Assembly: GCF_030272615.1 (NCBI RefSeq) | Contig: NC_081407.1 | Span: 149,419,744-149,483,743, forward strand | From: Cryptomeria japonica | Lineage: Eukaryota; Streptophyta; Pinopsida; Cupressales; Cupressaceae | Reading direction: 5' to 3' | Length of the DNA: 64,000 nt | In this document: positions 10,336-22,309 of the stretch, piece after piece | How positions within the stretch are numbered: position 1 is the stretch's first letter | How the letters are laid out: every line of letters begins with the position of its first letter | Made by a program: the position numbers and the translations under genes | The notes under the pieces: generated by a model | Databases searched by the model: none | What the model was told of the DNA's origin: nothing | Seen by the model: the letters and a program-made list of their open reading frames with translations, nothing else

Positions 10336-12440
10336 ATTTGATTTCCTTGCATCAAACTAAAAATATTTACAATCCACACTTCAAATTTTGGTGCACATAA
10401 AATACACAATCCATTTGTTTTGATTTTTGCAAACAAATTTTACTTCAAGAAAATGTGTTTTTCATTAAGTTGACCAGGATTTCCAAATTGTAGATTACAA
10501 AACACATTGCCTTTGAAGTTAAAAACAACACCATGGCTGTTGGAGCAACATCTCCAAATAGTTAGATCACATTGCAATGGTGGATTAAAAAGAACAAGTG
10601 TCTTTTGTGCTTGGCACACTTGTACAAAAAGTCAGTCGAGTGGTCCTACCTCTAACACACACTATCCTCTCCCTTGGCTTTTGTGGTCCTAGGTGCAAGA
10701 GAAAAGTGTTAGTAACACTCAAATTTTATCTTTTTAAGAGAGTCCTACCAAGGGATCGATACTCTTGGGAACAACCTCGAGTGGTAAATCCTTCGAGCCG
10801 CTATAGAAATCAAGTGAGAGCGAAAGTTGTAGCCTTGGGTATAGCTGTTCCTACAGTGTAACTGGCTGAAAGGACAAATGGGCCCCACCACCAGTTACAA
10901 GGCTCTTAAGTGAGTCACTGCATAATGAACTTATGTCCAAAAACATCGAACATGACTAAACACCTTTAAGTAGTAGCCCACCCATTCTATTGATTGAGGA
11001 TATTTGCGATATAATTTAGTGCAAGAGCATAGATGGTTTTGCTCCCAAGATACTCACCATACATATTTCCTTGAGTAGAAACATAGCTTTTTGAAAAGTC
11101 ACTTGTGGCTTGATAAAAGTGGTGACTCCCCCATCATAGGGATCATCTATTTGTTATGCTCGTGCAAGACTTAGTATATCACATCCTTACCTGCCAAGGT
11201 GGGATTCATAAGGTATGTAGTACCAAAGTCGAAGAAATATCAAGATGTGGGCTAAATTTATCACAACTGGCCATTTGACCTTAGGGGTAAAAAGTGTTTG
11301 AAGTATGTTCGTTTTAAAGACCTAGTAGAAATTGAGCCGGCTTCAGGCTTTGGAAATACACCTTAAAATACATCTAAAGGAAGGGTCATATACAAGTCCA
11401 AGGATTGGGTTGATCTAGACCCATACTCATTTGTGCCTTTTAGGCAACATTCTTGTGTTTGTGTGCTTGCTTTGTTTTCTTGTCAAAGAAAAATCAGAAA
11501 ATCAATCCCAAAAACAAAGTATTCATCCAACCAAACATTTCTCAAAACAACCAAACACATCAAAAACAAAGTACAAATAACAAAGAGTCAAATTTTATGA
11601 CCATTCTTCACATCTTGCGAAAGAAGAAGCATCATCAGAATATCAACTTGAAAAGAAGACCATTAAGCTCAAAGGCTTTGATCAAAAGGAGGAAATTCTT
11701 CTATATAAATAGACAAATCTTTGTCTCACATAGAGTCTTTTTGCGTCACATGTGTCTCTACCTTCAAGGCAAAACAAATGAATTTGATTCAGAGACATTG
11801 AATCACAGAGCTTTTATGCAATATAGAGCTCTGAGTTATCACAAAAACCAGGGAGGTAAGATTAATCCCAACTTTTTCCCAAATGTCTGTATCACATGCA
11901 ACATAGCTTGAGAAATACCACCAACACCCGAAAGGGAAGAGGTAGATTTTGTCCCATTTGTGACACAAAGTTTTTATTGAAGTTGAAAACATTTTTTTTT
12001 TTTTCATCCATCATCTTATTCATCCATCATCACTTCATCATCAATTCATTCCAACTCTCAAAACATTTAGAGGTTCTTGTCCTAAAATTCTCTTTCTAGA
12101 TATTGCTTGAATCAAACACATCACATCACTTTTTAGATTGTTTCTACATCTAGGATAAGCTCATCCTAAGAGACACATCTACGCAGGTTAAAACTAGTTC
12201 ATGAGTGAATCCTCTCATTACTAGGTAGTTCAATCTGTAACACATCTCAGATTGCTCTACACCTTATCACATCCAAACTTATCAAACAAGCAAGCAATTC
12301 AAAAAAGAAATTTTGGTTACATTTACCTTAAAAGTGCTAGAGATCTACTTCCAACACAATTCACCCCCCATCAATTTTTCATTTCATCAAAAAACTCATC
12401 ATCATTTTCACTCAACTTCAACAAAAAGCTTGTAAACAAA
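10336..12440 (+). other. E2 untranslated leader, no conserved gene
   Basis: Two kilobases between the repeats and gag. Bases 10740-10910 form a more GC-balanced island (GGGAACAACCTCGAGTGG, GGGCCCCACCACCAG) set in AT-rich DNA. ORFs here are short and unlike known proteins. A packaging or splicing role is possible but unsupported. Confidence 0.5.
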
Positions 12441-14475
12441 ATGGCTCAAACCCGATCACAGTTGAGGTAATGAGAAATAGAAAGGGAAGAAGAAGAAGAG
12501 GAAAATCTCAATGAATTTCAAGAAGCACTTGGAGGAAATGCAGATGACGAAAACCCAAGTACTCCCACTCCTGCAACAATAGAAAGGGCCCAGCATAACC
12601 CTCTCTTTAACAGACTTTTTGATGAAATACTCAGGAGCAATGCGGATGCTCACTTCTTAAGACTCGCTCAAGAAGGAGCAAAACTCCCCTCTGACTTTGA
12701 TCTTGCCCAATTAAGACAAGCATCAGAAAGACAAAGTTGCCATGAAGAGGAAAGAGGTAGAGATCCCATCAGATATAACATTCCTCGAGGTAACCCACCA
12801 CCTTCTACTCCAAATGAAATGGAGATGTTGCGGCAAAAAGTCGAGAATCTCGCCCAACAACTTCGTAGTGGTGTCAAGACTAACCAATTCTCACTTAATG
12901 ACATCTGTCCCTACCCTTTTGATAGGAATCTTTATATGCCACCATTTCCATGCGGGTTCGAAACACCCAAATTTGAAAAATATAGAGGAAAGGGGGATCC
13001 CCATGATCATGTCAGAGAATTTCATTCCGCTTGTCTTGAAGTAGCATATGAAGACACCTACCTAATGTGTCTTTTTCCCCAAAGCTTGGGAGGAACAACC
13101 ACATCATGGTTTTCCCGACTACCAGGTGGCATTAGAACATTTGAGGAACTCATCCAGAAGTTCCTAGCTCATTACTCTCATAACATTGAACGTGACATTA
13201 TCATGGCTAATCTGTGCAACACTAAACAAAAACCAGGTGAACTATTCTCAGTATTCCTACAATGATGGTGCCAAATGTCTAGCAGACGTTCTCTTCAGTT
13301 ACCTGAATGAGAACTAGTGGAAATATTCATTTCCAACTTAAACAAAGAAATGGAATTTCACTTGGATGTCAAAGACACAGACTCTTTTAATGATATGATC
13401 ACCAAGGGTTTGAAATGTGAGCGGGCCCTTATCAAGAAAGGACTCATCAAAATCTTTAATGAACCAAAGGATGGTCCTTGCCCGTGCTTCAATAGTGATA
13501 AACCAAGCTTCTGGAACAAAAACAAGAATATCGTCAATGATGGGGTTGTGGATGCTCGGACTATCCAAAATGCACAACCTGTGGTTCAATTTGTAGGACA
13601 AAATCCTCCACCTCATAATAAGACAAATGTTCCTTCAAATCAAGGTCACATCACATCTCACGATGAACTCAGACCTCGTCAGTAAAAACAAAAACGCACA
13701 TACACTCCCTTAGGGGAACCCATTGAAACAGTATTGCGACAACTCATTTCTCAAAATTTGGTCACTCTACCTAAACTATCAAACTATGAACCTCAGGTCA
13801 AACCGGCATGGTGGAGAGATACTGAACACTATGAATTCCATCAAGGAAGAGGACACAAGACAAGTAATTGTCACTGATTGAAAGATCTCATTCAGGATCT
13901 TATTGATCGAGGAGAAATTGAAATTGAAGGACATGACCCAAAAACAACTAATAATGATCAGTTGATGTTCAAAAATCCACTTCCATCACAAGATCAAAGG
14001 GGTCCTTCCACTTCCAGGTGAGGCACTGATACCACTGATTATACACAGGCTACGTATAATTACATTGTAAATCATCTGTATGATGCCAATGAACAAGTTG
14101 CAACTATAACCTTCAAAAATCCCACCTCGAATTGCAATGTTGTTATGCGTCGCAACAAAGTTACCATAAAGGCAGCTCCACAAGGCACCACCTCCATCCC
14201 AAAGTAGTACAATCTTGTGGAACAATGAGACAAAATGCCTGCGCTTATATCCATTTTAGAGCTTTTGCGCCTATCGCCATCTCATAAAACTATCTTGGAT
14301 CAAGCACTCCAAGAGGCATCAGTCCTTGAAAATCTGAATACAGACCAATTTCAAGCCATGGTTGGAAGTCTAAAGTCATCACCTTGTCTCACTTTTTCTG
14401 AAAGTGACAACTCTTCCTTCCAACAACCTCATAACGCTTCGCTACACATTGAAGGCTTTATCAATCAACATAGGA
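12441..14475 (+). pseudogene. E2 gag (nucleocapsid polyprotein), decayed
   Basis: The frame starts at ATG 12441 (MAQTRSQLR) and meets TAA-TGA at once, then runs on through a Glu-rich stretch. The gag core follows: DICPYPFDRNLYMPPFP, KFEKYRGKGDPHDHVREF, SWFSRLPGGI, NIERDIIMANLCNTKQKPGE. All correspond position by position to E1 gag. A Cys-His motif (EFHQGRGHKTSNCH) lies near 13,835-13,875. At least six in-frame stops are present, several where arginine CGA is expected (FLQ-TGA-WCQ at 13262; CH-TGA-LKDL near 13877), suggesting C-to-T decay at CpG. Gag would build the particle and carry RNA; this copy cannot. Confidence 0.85.
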
Positions 14476-16443
14476 TCAAGTGAGTCTTGATCGATAATGG
14501 AGCAGGCCTGAACATTTGTACACTATAGTTGGTCATAGCATTGGGATATGCGATAGAATCAGTGGATCCTCGCAAGAAGATCACAATCAAAGCCTATGAC
14601 GATGCAGAGCATTCATCCAAAGGAGCTGTGGTACTACCAATTTGAGTGGGCCCTGTGGTAAAGCACATCATCTGTCAGGTTCTGGACCTTCTTTTTCCAT
14701 ACGATCTATTATTAGGGAGACCCTGAATACATGCCATGCAAGCCGTACCATCTACCTACCATCAATGTATCAAGTTCTCACATAACGGTGCAGAGATCAC
14801 AATCCTGGGTGATGCAAATCCCTTTGCATTTTTCCATAATATCAGCCATCAACCAGAGATTACTGTTCCTAATAATAGAGAAGCCATTTCCTCCACATCA
14901 TATATAAGTCCCGCCTCTCTTGCTAGTTTGAACACCACTATACCCAAGCAAGAAAAGCTTAAGATGAAAGTAGCAGAGGAAGGTCCTGGGGAATACGACT
15001 TGAGTCAACTCTTTTGTGTGGGACAAATGCCCATTTCTCCTAGAACACATGGTAAACCACAATAGTTACTCCAGCAACCATTGATCACGCCAGCATGTGC
15101 TTTGATGCCTTTCATCCTTGGAAAGAGTCAAGAAGAAGAAACCCAAGATGAGGACTTAGCAAAATGGATCTATAAAGATCCCATCACCACTGATCTACCA
15201 CAAGTTAAACTTCCTACGGATCAGTATGGCAAAGGTCTCCTCATTATGCAAAGAATGGGGTATGATGGTCAGAGTGCTTTAGGATATTGCAAACAAGGAC
15301 GACATGAACCTCTGCTACCAGAATTAAAGCCCAAAGGTAATACAGGCCTCGACTTTGAAAAAGAGATCTTTCCTAAACTCAAATTCAAAGGAAAACCCAG
15401 CAAACCATTATGTCAGCCTACTACAAAAAGGACACCTTTCATCATTAAAGAAACATCAAGCACCATTCCAACTGCCCCATCGAAGGCTCACAACCCCAAT
15501 GCAACCATCATCAATACCATTCATCCCACCAAGCAAACTAGTAATCCCATCCACAGCAACAATCCCATCAATAGTACCGTTAGCAGTAGCAACTATATCA
15601 GAACCCGCAGTAGTATCTATGGCACCAACAGTTCCAACATAAGCCACTGAGTCAACACTATCAATACTTCCTATACCAGATTCTTTTATCCCCATCAAAC
15701 TTCCTGCAGCACCAATCACTACAAAGGTACATCAACCAATCACACCTGCAGTGTTTAACTCAAAAGACATCCCAGTATGGTATAGCAATCAGATGCTGGA
15801 AAGTGATTTAGAGACCGACTCACATGAATGGGAATTTGATTCTGTACAACATAATACTTTAGATGAGGAAGACACATCACCACCTCCGCCATGCAAAGAC
15901 ATCCCTGTTTATGGAGAAGCACATATAAAGACCACTTGGGTTCCTGAACTGGAAACATCATCCACAGACCCTATGTCTCATCCTATGCCTGATTCTGACA
16001 GAGAGAGTACCATTAATGACCTTCACCATAATGTATTAACCCTCACTAATACATCTAACACACTTAACCTAATCGATGAAGTAATGCCCATCATTCACCC
16101 TGAACTCATCGAATGGAACCAACCAAATCCCCCATGCCTTGACTTCTTCCAAAACAATGAGGCCATCATTGACTTTTTGGAATTAAGGGATAATCTACCA
16201 AGCAGGGATCACAAAGCTGGATTCGCCATTGAACTTAATAGCATAGCATACTTCGGGGCAGATGCCAAACCTTTCAACTGCAAAAATATAACTATAAAAC
16301 ATGGATCTTCCAGTGAAAACCACACTGTGGCACTGTTTGATCTGGCAAAAGTAAAAAGAAAGAGTGTATCCAATGGTGAAAACCTCTCTGAGGCACCTGA
16401 GGATGAAGGGTTTGACATTCTCCTTGCTAGTACACAACAGGAA
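14476..16443 (+). pseudogene. E2 aspartic protease with downstream G-patch-like domain and linker
   Basis: The protease active site reads VLIDNGAGLNICT near 14,485-14,525, then ITIKAYDDAEHSSKG and LLGRP-stop-IHAMQAVPSTYH, where the stop replaces the Trp codon of E1 (TGG to TGA). Downstream, 15,225-15,350 encodes YGKGLLIMQRMGYDGQSALG and QGRHEPL, the G-patch pattern (Gly-rich, Met-Gly, then basic), an RNA-binding or helicase-activating module. A Thr/Ser/Pro-rich linker follows. The reading frame changes between about 15,470 and 15,650, so an indel lies there. The last part (15751-16443) is acidic and unassigned and leads directly into RT. Confidence 0.75.
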
Positions 16444-19400
16444 TGATCCATGATTCTCATCGAGGAGACCAAAGAATACAATGTGGGTACTCCTGACAAT
16501 CCTCATATCATACATCTGGCATCTCTTCTCACTCCAAAGGAAAAACCTAAATTTATAGAGTTCTTCCAGAAGCGTCAGATCAAATTTGCATGGTCATATG
16601 CAGACATGCCTGGGCTTGATCCTGATTTAGTCATGCATCACCTCACCATAGCAGAAGGAGCCAAACCTATCAAGCAGAAGCTTCGTAAGATGCATCCTCA
16701 AATTGCACTGCTAGTCAAAACAGAACTCAAGAAACTCCTAGATGTTGGATTCATTAGACCAATTGATTATGTAGAATGGATCTCCAACATTGTGCCTATC
16801 GGCAAACCAAAAGGGGGCATCTGCATTTGTACTAACTTCAGAGATCTGAATAAGGCATGTCCTAAGGATGACTTCCCCCTACCAAATATCGACATCATAG
16901 TGGACTGACAGCAGGACATGCCATGCTTTCACTCATGGATGGTTTTTCAGGATACAATCAAATAAAGATCGCACCAGAAGATCAACATAAGACAACCTTC
17001 ACCTGTCCATGGGGCACATATTGCTGGAATGTAATGCCTTTTGGTCTAAAGAATGCAGGAGCGACCTATCAAAGAGAAATGACCACCATCTTCCATGACA
17101 TGATGCATACTATGATGGAAGATTATGTAGATGACTTACTAGCAAAATCACTTACCAAAGAAGGACATCTCCACATCTTAGATAAAATCTTTGATAGACT
17201 GGAACAATACCATGTTCGACTCAACCCAAAGAAATGTGTCTTTGAAGTGACCTCTAGGAAGCTTCTAGGCTACATTGTCTCAAGCAAAGGTATTGAGGTC
17301 GACCCAGCAAAGGTAAAGGCAATCATGGACATGCCACCACCAAAGAATATTAGTCAGCTAAGGACATTACAAGGGTGGCTTCAATCCATCCGCAGATTCA
17401 TCGCACAACTGGCTGATAAATGTCACCCATTCACACACCTGCTACATAAGAACATCCGCTTTCAGTGGGATGCCAGATGCCAACAAGCATTTCAGATGCT
17501 TAAAGACTATCTCATGAATCCACCATTGCTGATCCCACTAGATCCAAGTAGACCGTTGTTACTCTATATCTCAGCAACAAGTTTAGCATTGGGTGTACTA
17601 CTAGCACAATATAATATGGAAAAAAAAGAGTGTGTTGTTTACTACATCTCTCACACACTGGTGGGCTATGAACTCAATTATACACCTATTGAGTGAGCTT
17701 GCCTGACAGTAATCTTAGCAGCCACTAAATTGAGGCACTATCTGTTAACACACAAGGTGCAACTCATTGCAAAGATAGATCCACTCAAGTATTTACTTAG
17801 CAAAGCAGCATTTATAGGTCGCTTAGCCAAATGGGTAATGATTCTAAGTGAATTTAACATCGAGTATGTAGACCGTAAAGCTATCAAAGGTCAAGTTATT
17901 GTAGATCAATTGGTCAATGCACCCCTCATAGGCGATCATCCTCTCATTTCTAATTTTCTAGATGAAGAGATATTCATGATCACAACAACACAACCATGGA
18001 AACTATACTTTGATGGTTCATACACTAGGCATGGCTCGGGAGCAGGCATTCTGTTTATCACACCTCAAGGTGACAACATCCCAAAGTCTTACAAGCTCAC
18101 ATTTCCATGCACAAACAACATAGCAGAGTATGAGGCCTTGATCACGGGACTCAGGTTAGCCATACAATGGAAATTACAAGAACTACAAGTATATGGTGAC
18201 TCACAACTGGTCATTCGACAAGCAACAGATGAGTATCAGACCAAGGATGATAAACTCATGCCATATAAGCAAATGGTGGACAATCTAAAGACATCATTTA
18301 CTACTATCACTTTTGAGCAGATACCAAGAGATCAGAATCGAGCTGTTGACGCTATGGCTACCATCGCATCTCTCCTAGATCTTCCACAGAATTCAACACG
18401 CTACGAGTTCTTGGTAGAACAACTTTGGATTCCCACTTATGATATCCCTGAATCTGAAATAATATGTCACCTTGTCGGTTCTGAATCCCCATGGTATGGT
18501 GAATTCTACACCTATCTCCATGATCACACCCTTCCTCCCAACCAATCAAATAACCAACGTAAAACCTTCATTCGCCAAACTGCTCGATATACCATTATTG
18601 CCAAAACCCTATACCGACGCAGTCTTGATGGTACTCTCCTTGGATGTCTAGACCAAGATGAGATAAAAAAGGCTTTGGAAGAAGTCCATGAAGGAATTTG
18701 TGGGACTCACTCAAGTAGTCCGTCACTAGCCAAGAAACTCCTATGCAATGGATACTATTGGCCATCTATGGAAAAGGATTCCTACTACTTTGTCAGAAAA
18801 TGCAAGAAATGTCAAGTTCACGGTGACCTGATACATGCACCAGCACAGGAATTGCAACCAATCACAACACCATGGCCTTTTTGTCAATGGGGCCTTGACC
18901 TTGTGGGTAAGATTCATCCATCTTCATCCAATGGCCATAAATTCATTATTACCACCACCGACTATTTCACAAAGTGGATCGAAGCTGTTCCACTTACCCA
19001 AGTCACTGGCAAGCAGATCGTCTCATTCATCCTCAACTACATCATCTGTCGATATGGTGTGCCCATGTCCATCATCACAGATAACGGTCTTCCTTTCAAA
19101 AATCAGGATGTCCGCGAACTTTGTGAGAAATTTCATATCCAACACCACTTTTCCACTCCCTATTACCCACAAGGCAATGGTCAGGCCGAAGCATCCAACA
19201 AAAACATATTGAGAATCCTCAAGAAGACAGTCAATGATGCCGGCCGTAATTGGCATGTTCAACTAAATCCAGTGCTATGGGCATATCGAACTAGCATTCG
19301 AACCCCTACAGGTGCAACTCCTTATTCATTGGTCTATGGTGCAGAAGCTATCTTGCCTATTGAGGTCAAGATACCATCATTATGGGTTTCCTTGCACAAT

Positions 19401-19748
19401 CTCATCGATGATGAAGCATACAGAGTATCCCGTCTTCAGGACTTAGAGTTACTTGATGAGAAACGACAAGCTGCATACAATCACCTCAAAGCCTATCAAC
19501 AGCGCATGAGTAGAAGCTACAATCACTAAGTTAGATCTCATACATTTGAGGTAGGTGATCTTGTTCTTCGAGAGAATCCTCCCAACCAACCAAATAGAGA
19601 ACATCAGGGCAAGTTTGAATCAAACTGGCTAGGTCCATATGTTGTCATTGCTGTATTTGGGTCCGGGGCATATCAGTTGGCTACATCAGAAGGAGAACCG
19701 CTCGCAGATCCAATCAACAACATGCACCTCAAACGGCTCTATACCTAA
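16444..19748 (+). pseudogene. E2 pol: RT, RNase H, archaeal-type RNase H, integrase
   Basis: RT begins with FAWSYADMPGLDPDLVMHHL and contains KPKGGICICTNFRDLNKACP, then SLMDGFSGYNQI, FGLKNAGATYQR and the catalytic MEDYVDDLLAKS (about 17,118-17,153). The connection RNase H follows (LLLYISATSLALGVLLAQ; ACLTVILAATKLRHYLL). A second RNase H reads WKLYFDGSYTRHGSGAGI and NNIAEYEALITGLRLA. Integrase has the HHCC finger (EVHEGICGTH to CKKCQ), the catalytic Asp in WGLDLVGKI, IITDNGLPFKN and Glu in QGNGQAEASNKNIL. The C-terminal GDLVLREN/GSGAYQL tail ends at 19748. Defects: a one-base frameshift at about 16905, stops at 17694 and 19527, and loss of continuity with gag. It would copy and insert element DNA if intact. 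Confidence 0.92.
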
Positions 19749-22309
19749 GCTGAACAAAGCATCAGGCTCCCCTGCATATCAAAAAATACCAAAAACATTT
19801 AGAAAATGTCTTGAAGAAATACAAAAACATTCAAAAAAGTAAAAAAAAATCATACATCCAAATGGTGAACAACCACTCCGATGGCACCTTGGGTAAGTGC
19901 GATGGTGAAAACCTGGCAAATAGGTGCCACTCATAAAGACTATGGCTCCAGTATATTTTAGGCTTGTTGCGATCACATTCATACATATACACATCCATCC
20001 ATCCATCTAACCATGGCTTGCTATTTGATCTGCAACAAAGAGAAAGTACTTCATGTGTCTTGCATCCCACTCTATCATAGTCATGTCTACACTTGGGGGC
20101 AATACCTCTCAATCTAGATGATGGAAGTGGATTCTACATTACTGATGATTCATTAGCAAAAATAATCAAAAATGTCTCACAAAAACATTCAAAAATATCT
20201 CACAAAATCCAAAAACATTCAAAAATGTCTCACAAAAATCTAAAAAAACATTCAAAACTGTTCCACAAAATCCCAAAACATCAAAAAACCATTGAAAATC
20301 AAAACAAAAACATGGCAACACCTTGTACATATTCATCCGAGAGCAGATGCAAAACAAACATTGAACACGATACTCACATGATGACCATTTATCAAATCAA
20401 ACCTCACAATAAACACCAACAATCAAACTATCTTCAACAAGGATGCATCCTTCCTTACCAAAACAAAGACAAAATGACGTTTTCTTTGACAAGAAAATTA
20501 TGTTAAGCTATCAAATACTTGGTTGATTTGTGAGTACAATCCTTTGTTTATCTGTATCGGGATCTTTCAACATTGTTTTGTATCATTTGCGCATTAATTT
20601 TTGATGAAGTTCTGGGGCATGTACTAATGGTGTCTACGTGGGAAGTTCACCAAGCTATGTGATCTACAAAATGCAGTCATAAATCACTACGGCTTGCTGA
20701 CTACAGTGTATATCTCGACCATATGGACATGAACCATTACCAAGGATCCTTATTCTTTATTCTTTATGTATATACTATTTGTTTGCAGGTACAATGCTCA
20801 TTCTTTGGTTCCTCCCCATCCAAATTGGATAAAGGTTTTATTTCTTCGTATAGTATGCACTTGTCTCAGTATATGATCAGCCTAAGATCAAGGAGGACAA
20901 TCCAAGTCATGCATGAATGGAGATAAATCCTTGTCTATTCTGCAAGCAATACTCTGGTCGACTTGACCCTTATATCAAGTCATTTGTATTAATTTTCTAT
21001 ATAAAATCCATGAAAGGAATACTCAGGTCATCTTGAATCATTATGTCAAGATGCTTGTATTCTCTTCCAACATTTTAAAGCTCAATGATGAAAATCGAGC
21101 ACTATGGATCGTCATTTCATCTCATCTGTTTATATCTTGCATTTCGTTGCATATCACCCATCCATTCATTCATTCATATATAGGATTTACATGCAAAAGT
21201 GACCATAAAAGCTGGTCTTGGATACAATCATGACCGATTACTCTGATACATCATCAATGCATCATGTCAAGTCTTAAAAAACCTTGCATTCCTCATGATC
21301 ATATCATCATCGCATTTAGGTGCATCTTGGATTAAGTCTATTCATGTCATTTTTTAACTTAATATTGCATATAATTCATGTTTGACATTAGTTTTCATTA
21401 ATCATTTGCATCATTGCATCAATCATCAATAATTAGATTAATTCATAGATCAAATTGTCTTTGATTGTTTTAAAAATCATTTACTAGGCATTCATTTCCT
21501 ATCAATTATCCATCATCATTTCATTATCCTTTATCATTGCATCCATTCATCTATAGTTAAAAGGTGCATTCATTCATCCATTTATTAACATATCTTATTA
21601 GGCACATTTTAGGATTCATTTCACATTACATTAGGATTCAGTTATTAAAACCACTAGTTGTAATATCATCATATTATCATTTTTACTTAAAAACATATTT
21701 AAGCATTTAGAATCATAAATCCATTTGTTTTTCCATCATTAGTTCATACCAATTTATATATCCATTTTACAAATGCATTCATTTAGGCATTATCATATAA
21801 ACATGTGTACTTTACATTTTGTTTATCCCTATTATATTCATCTAAACACACATCTAGATGCATATCCATACATAACATCATTCATTCAACCATTGCATTA
21901 ACATCATCTCATCATTATATCGCAATAGGAAACACCAAAATTCTATTCATAAATCATCATACGCATATATCATCATCATGGCATTACATACATAAAGCAT
22001 TACATCAAAAATAAAAAACAAATCATACATATATAAACCTGCATTCATATGTTAGTCTCCCACATCATACATCATCATAAAAACATGCCTATAGGAAACA
22101 TCTCATCAAATGCATACATGTACATATATCCATCTAAACAATAACTCATAATCCTGCATAAACATCCATAAACATCAAATGCATATCATCACAGATATGG
22201 GATCTCCTCATATATATCATCTCATATATCAGAGTACAATGAAGTCTACAAAAACATCGGCTACCAAGAGCCATCCAAGATATAGTCCAAAAAATAAACA
22301 ATGATACAA
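19749..22309 (+). other. E2 spacer between pol and antisense PMD, no gene
   Basis: The word GGTGAAAACC appears near 19,903, as in the same region of E1. Bases 20,160-20,290 contain a short tandem repeat. Bases 21,080-22,220 are strongly biased to CAT/CATT/ATCATC words on the plus strand. I found no conserved reading frame. Confidence 0.6.
20160..20290 (+). repeat. Short tandem repeats (ACATTCAAAAATGTCTCAC type)
   Basis: The word CATTCAAAAATGTCTCACAA and close variants recur about four to five times with AAAATCCAAAAA spacers, each roughly 24-32 bp. CATT...AATG lets each copy form a small hairpin. A related block lies at 19,790-19,840. Confidence 0.65.

Noticed and set aside
11453-11911. 152-codon ORF in the E2 leader
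   Set aside because: Lys/Asn/Gln-biased translation of AT-rich DNA, no counterpart in E1, no domain-like pattern.
21033-22014. Several 60-70 codon ORFs in the CAT-rich spacer
   Set aside because: Ile/His/Ser-rich translations of simple ATC/CAT repeats.
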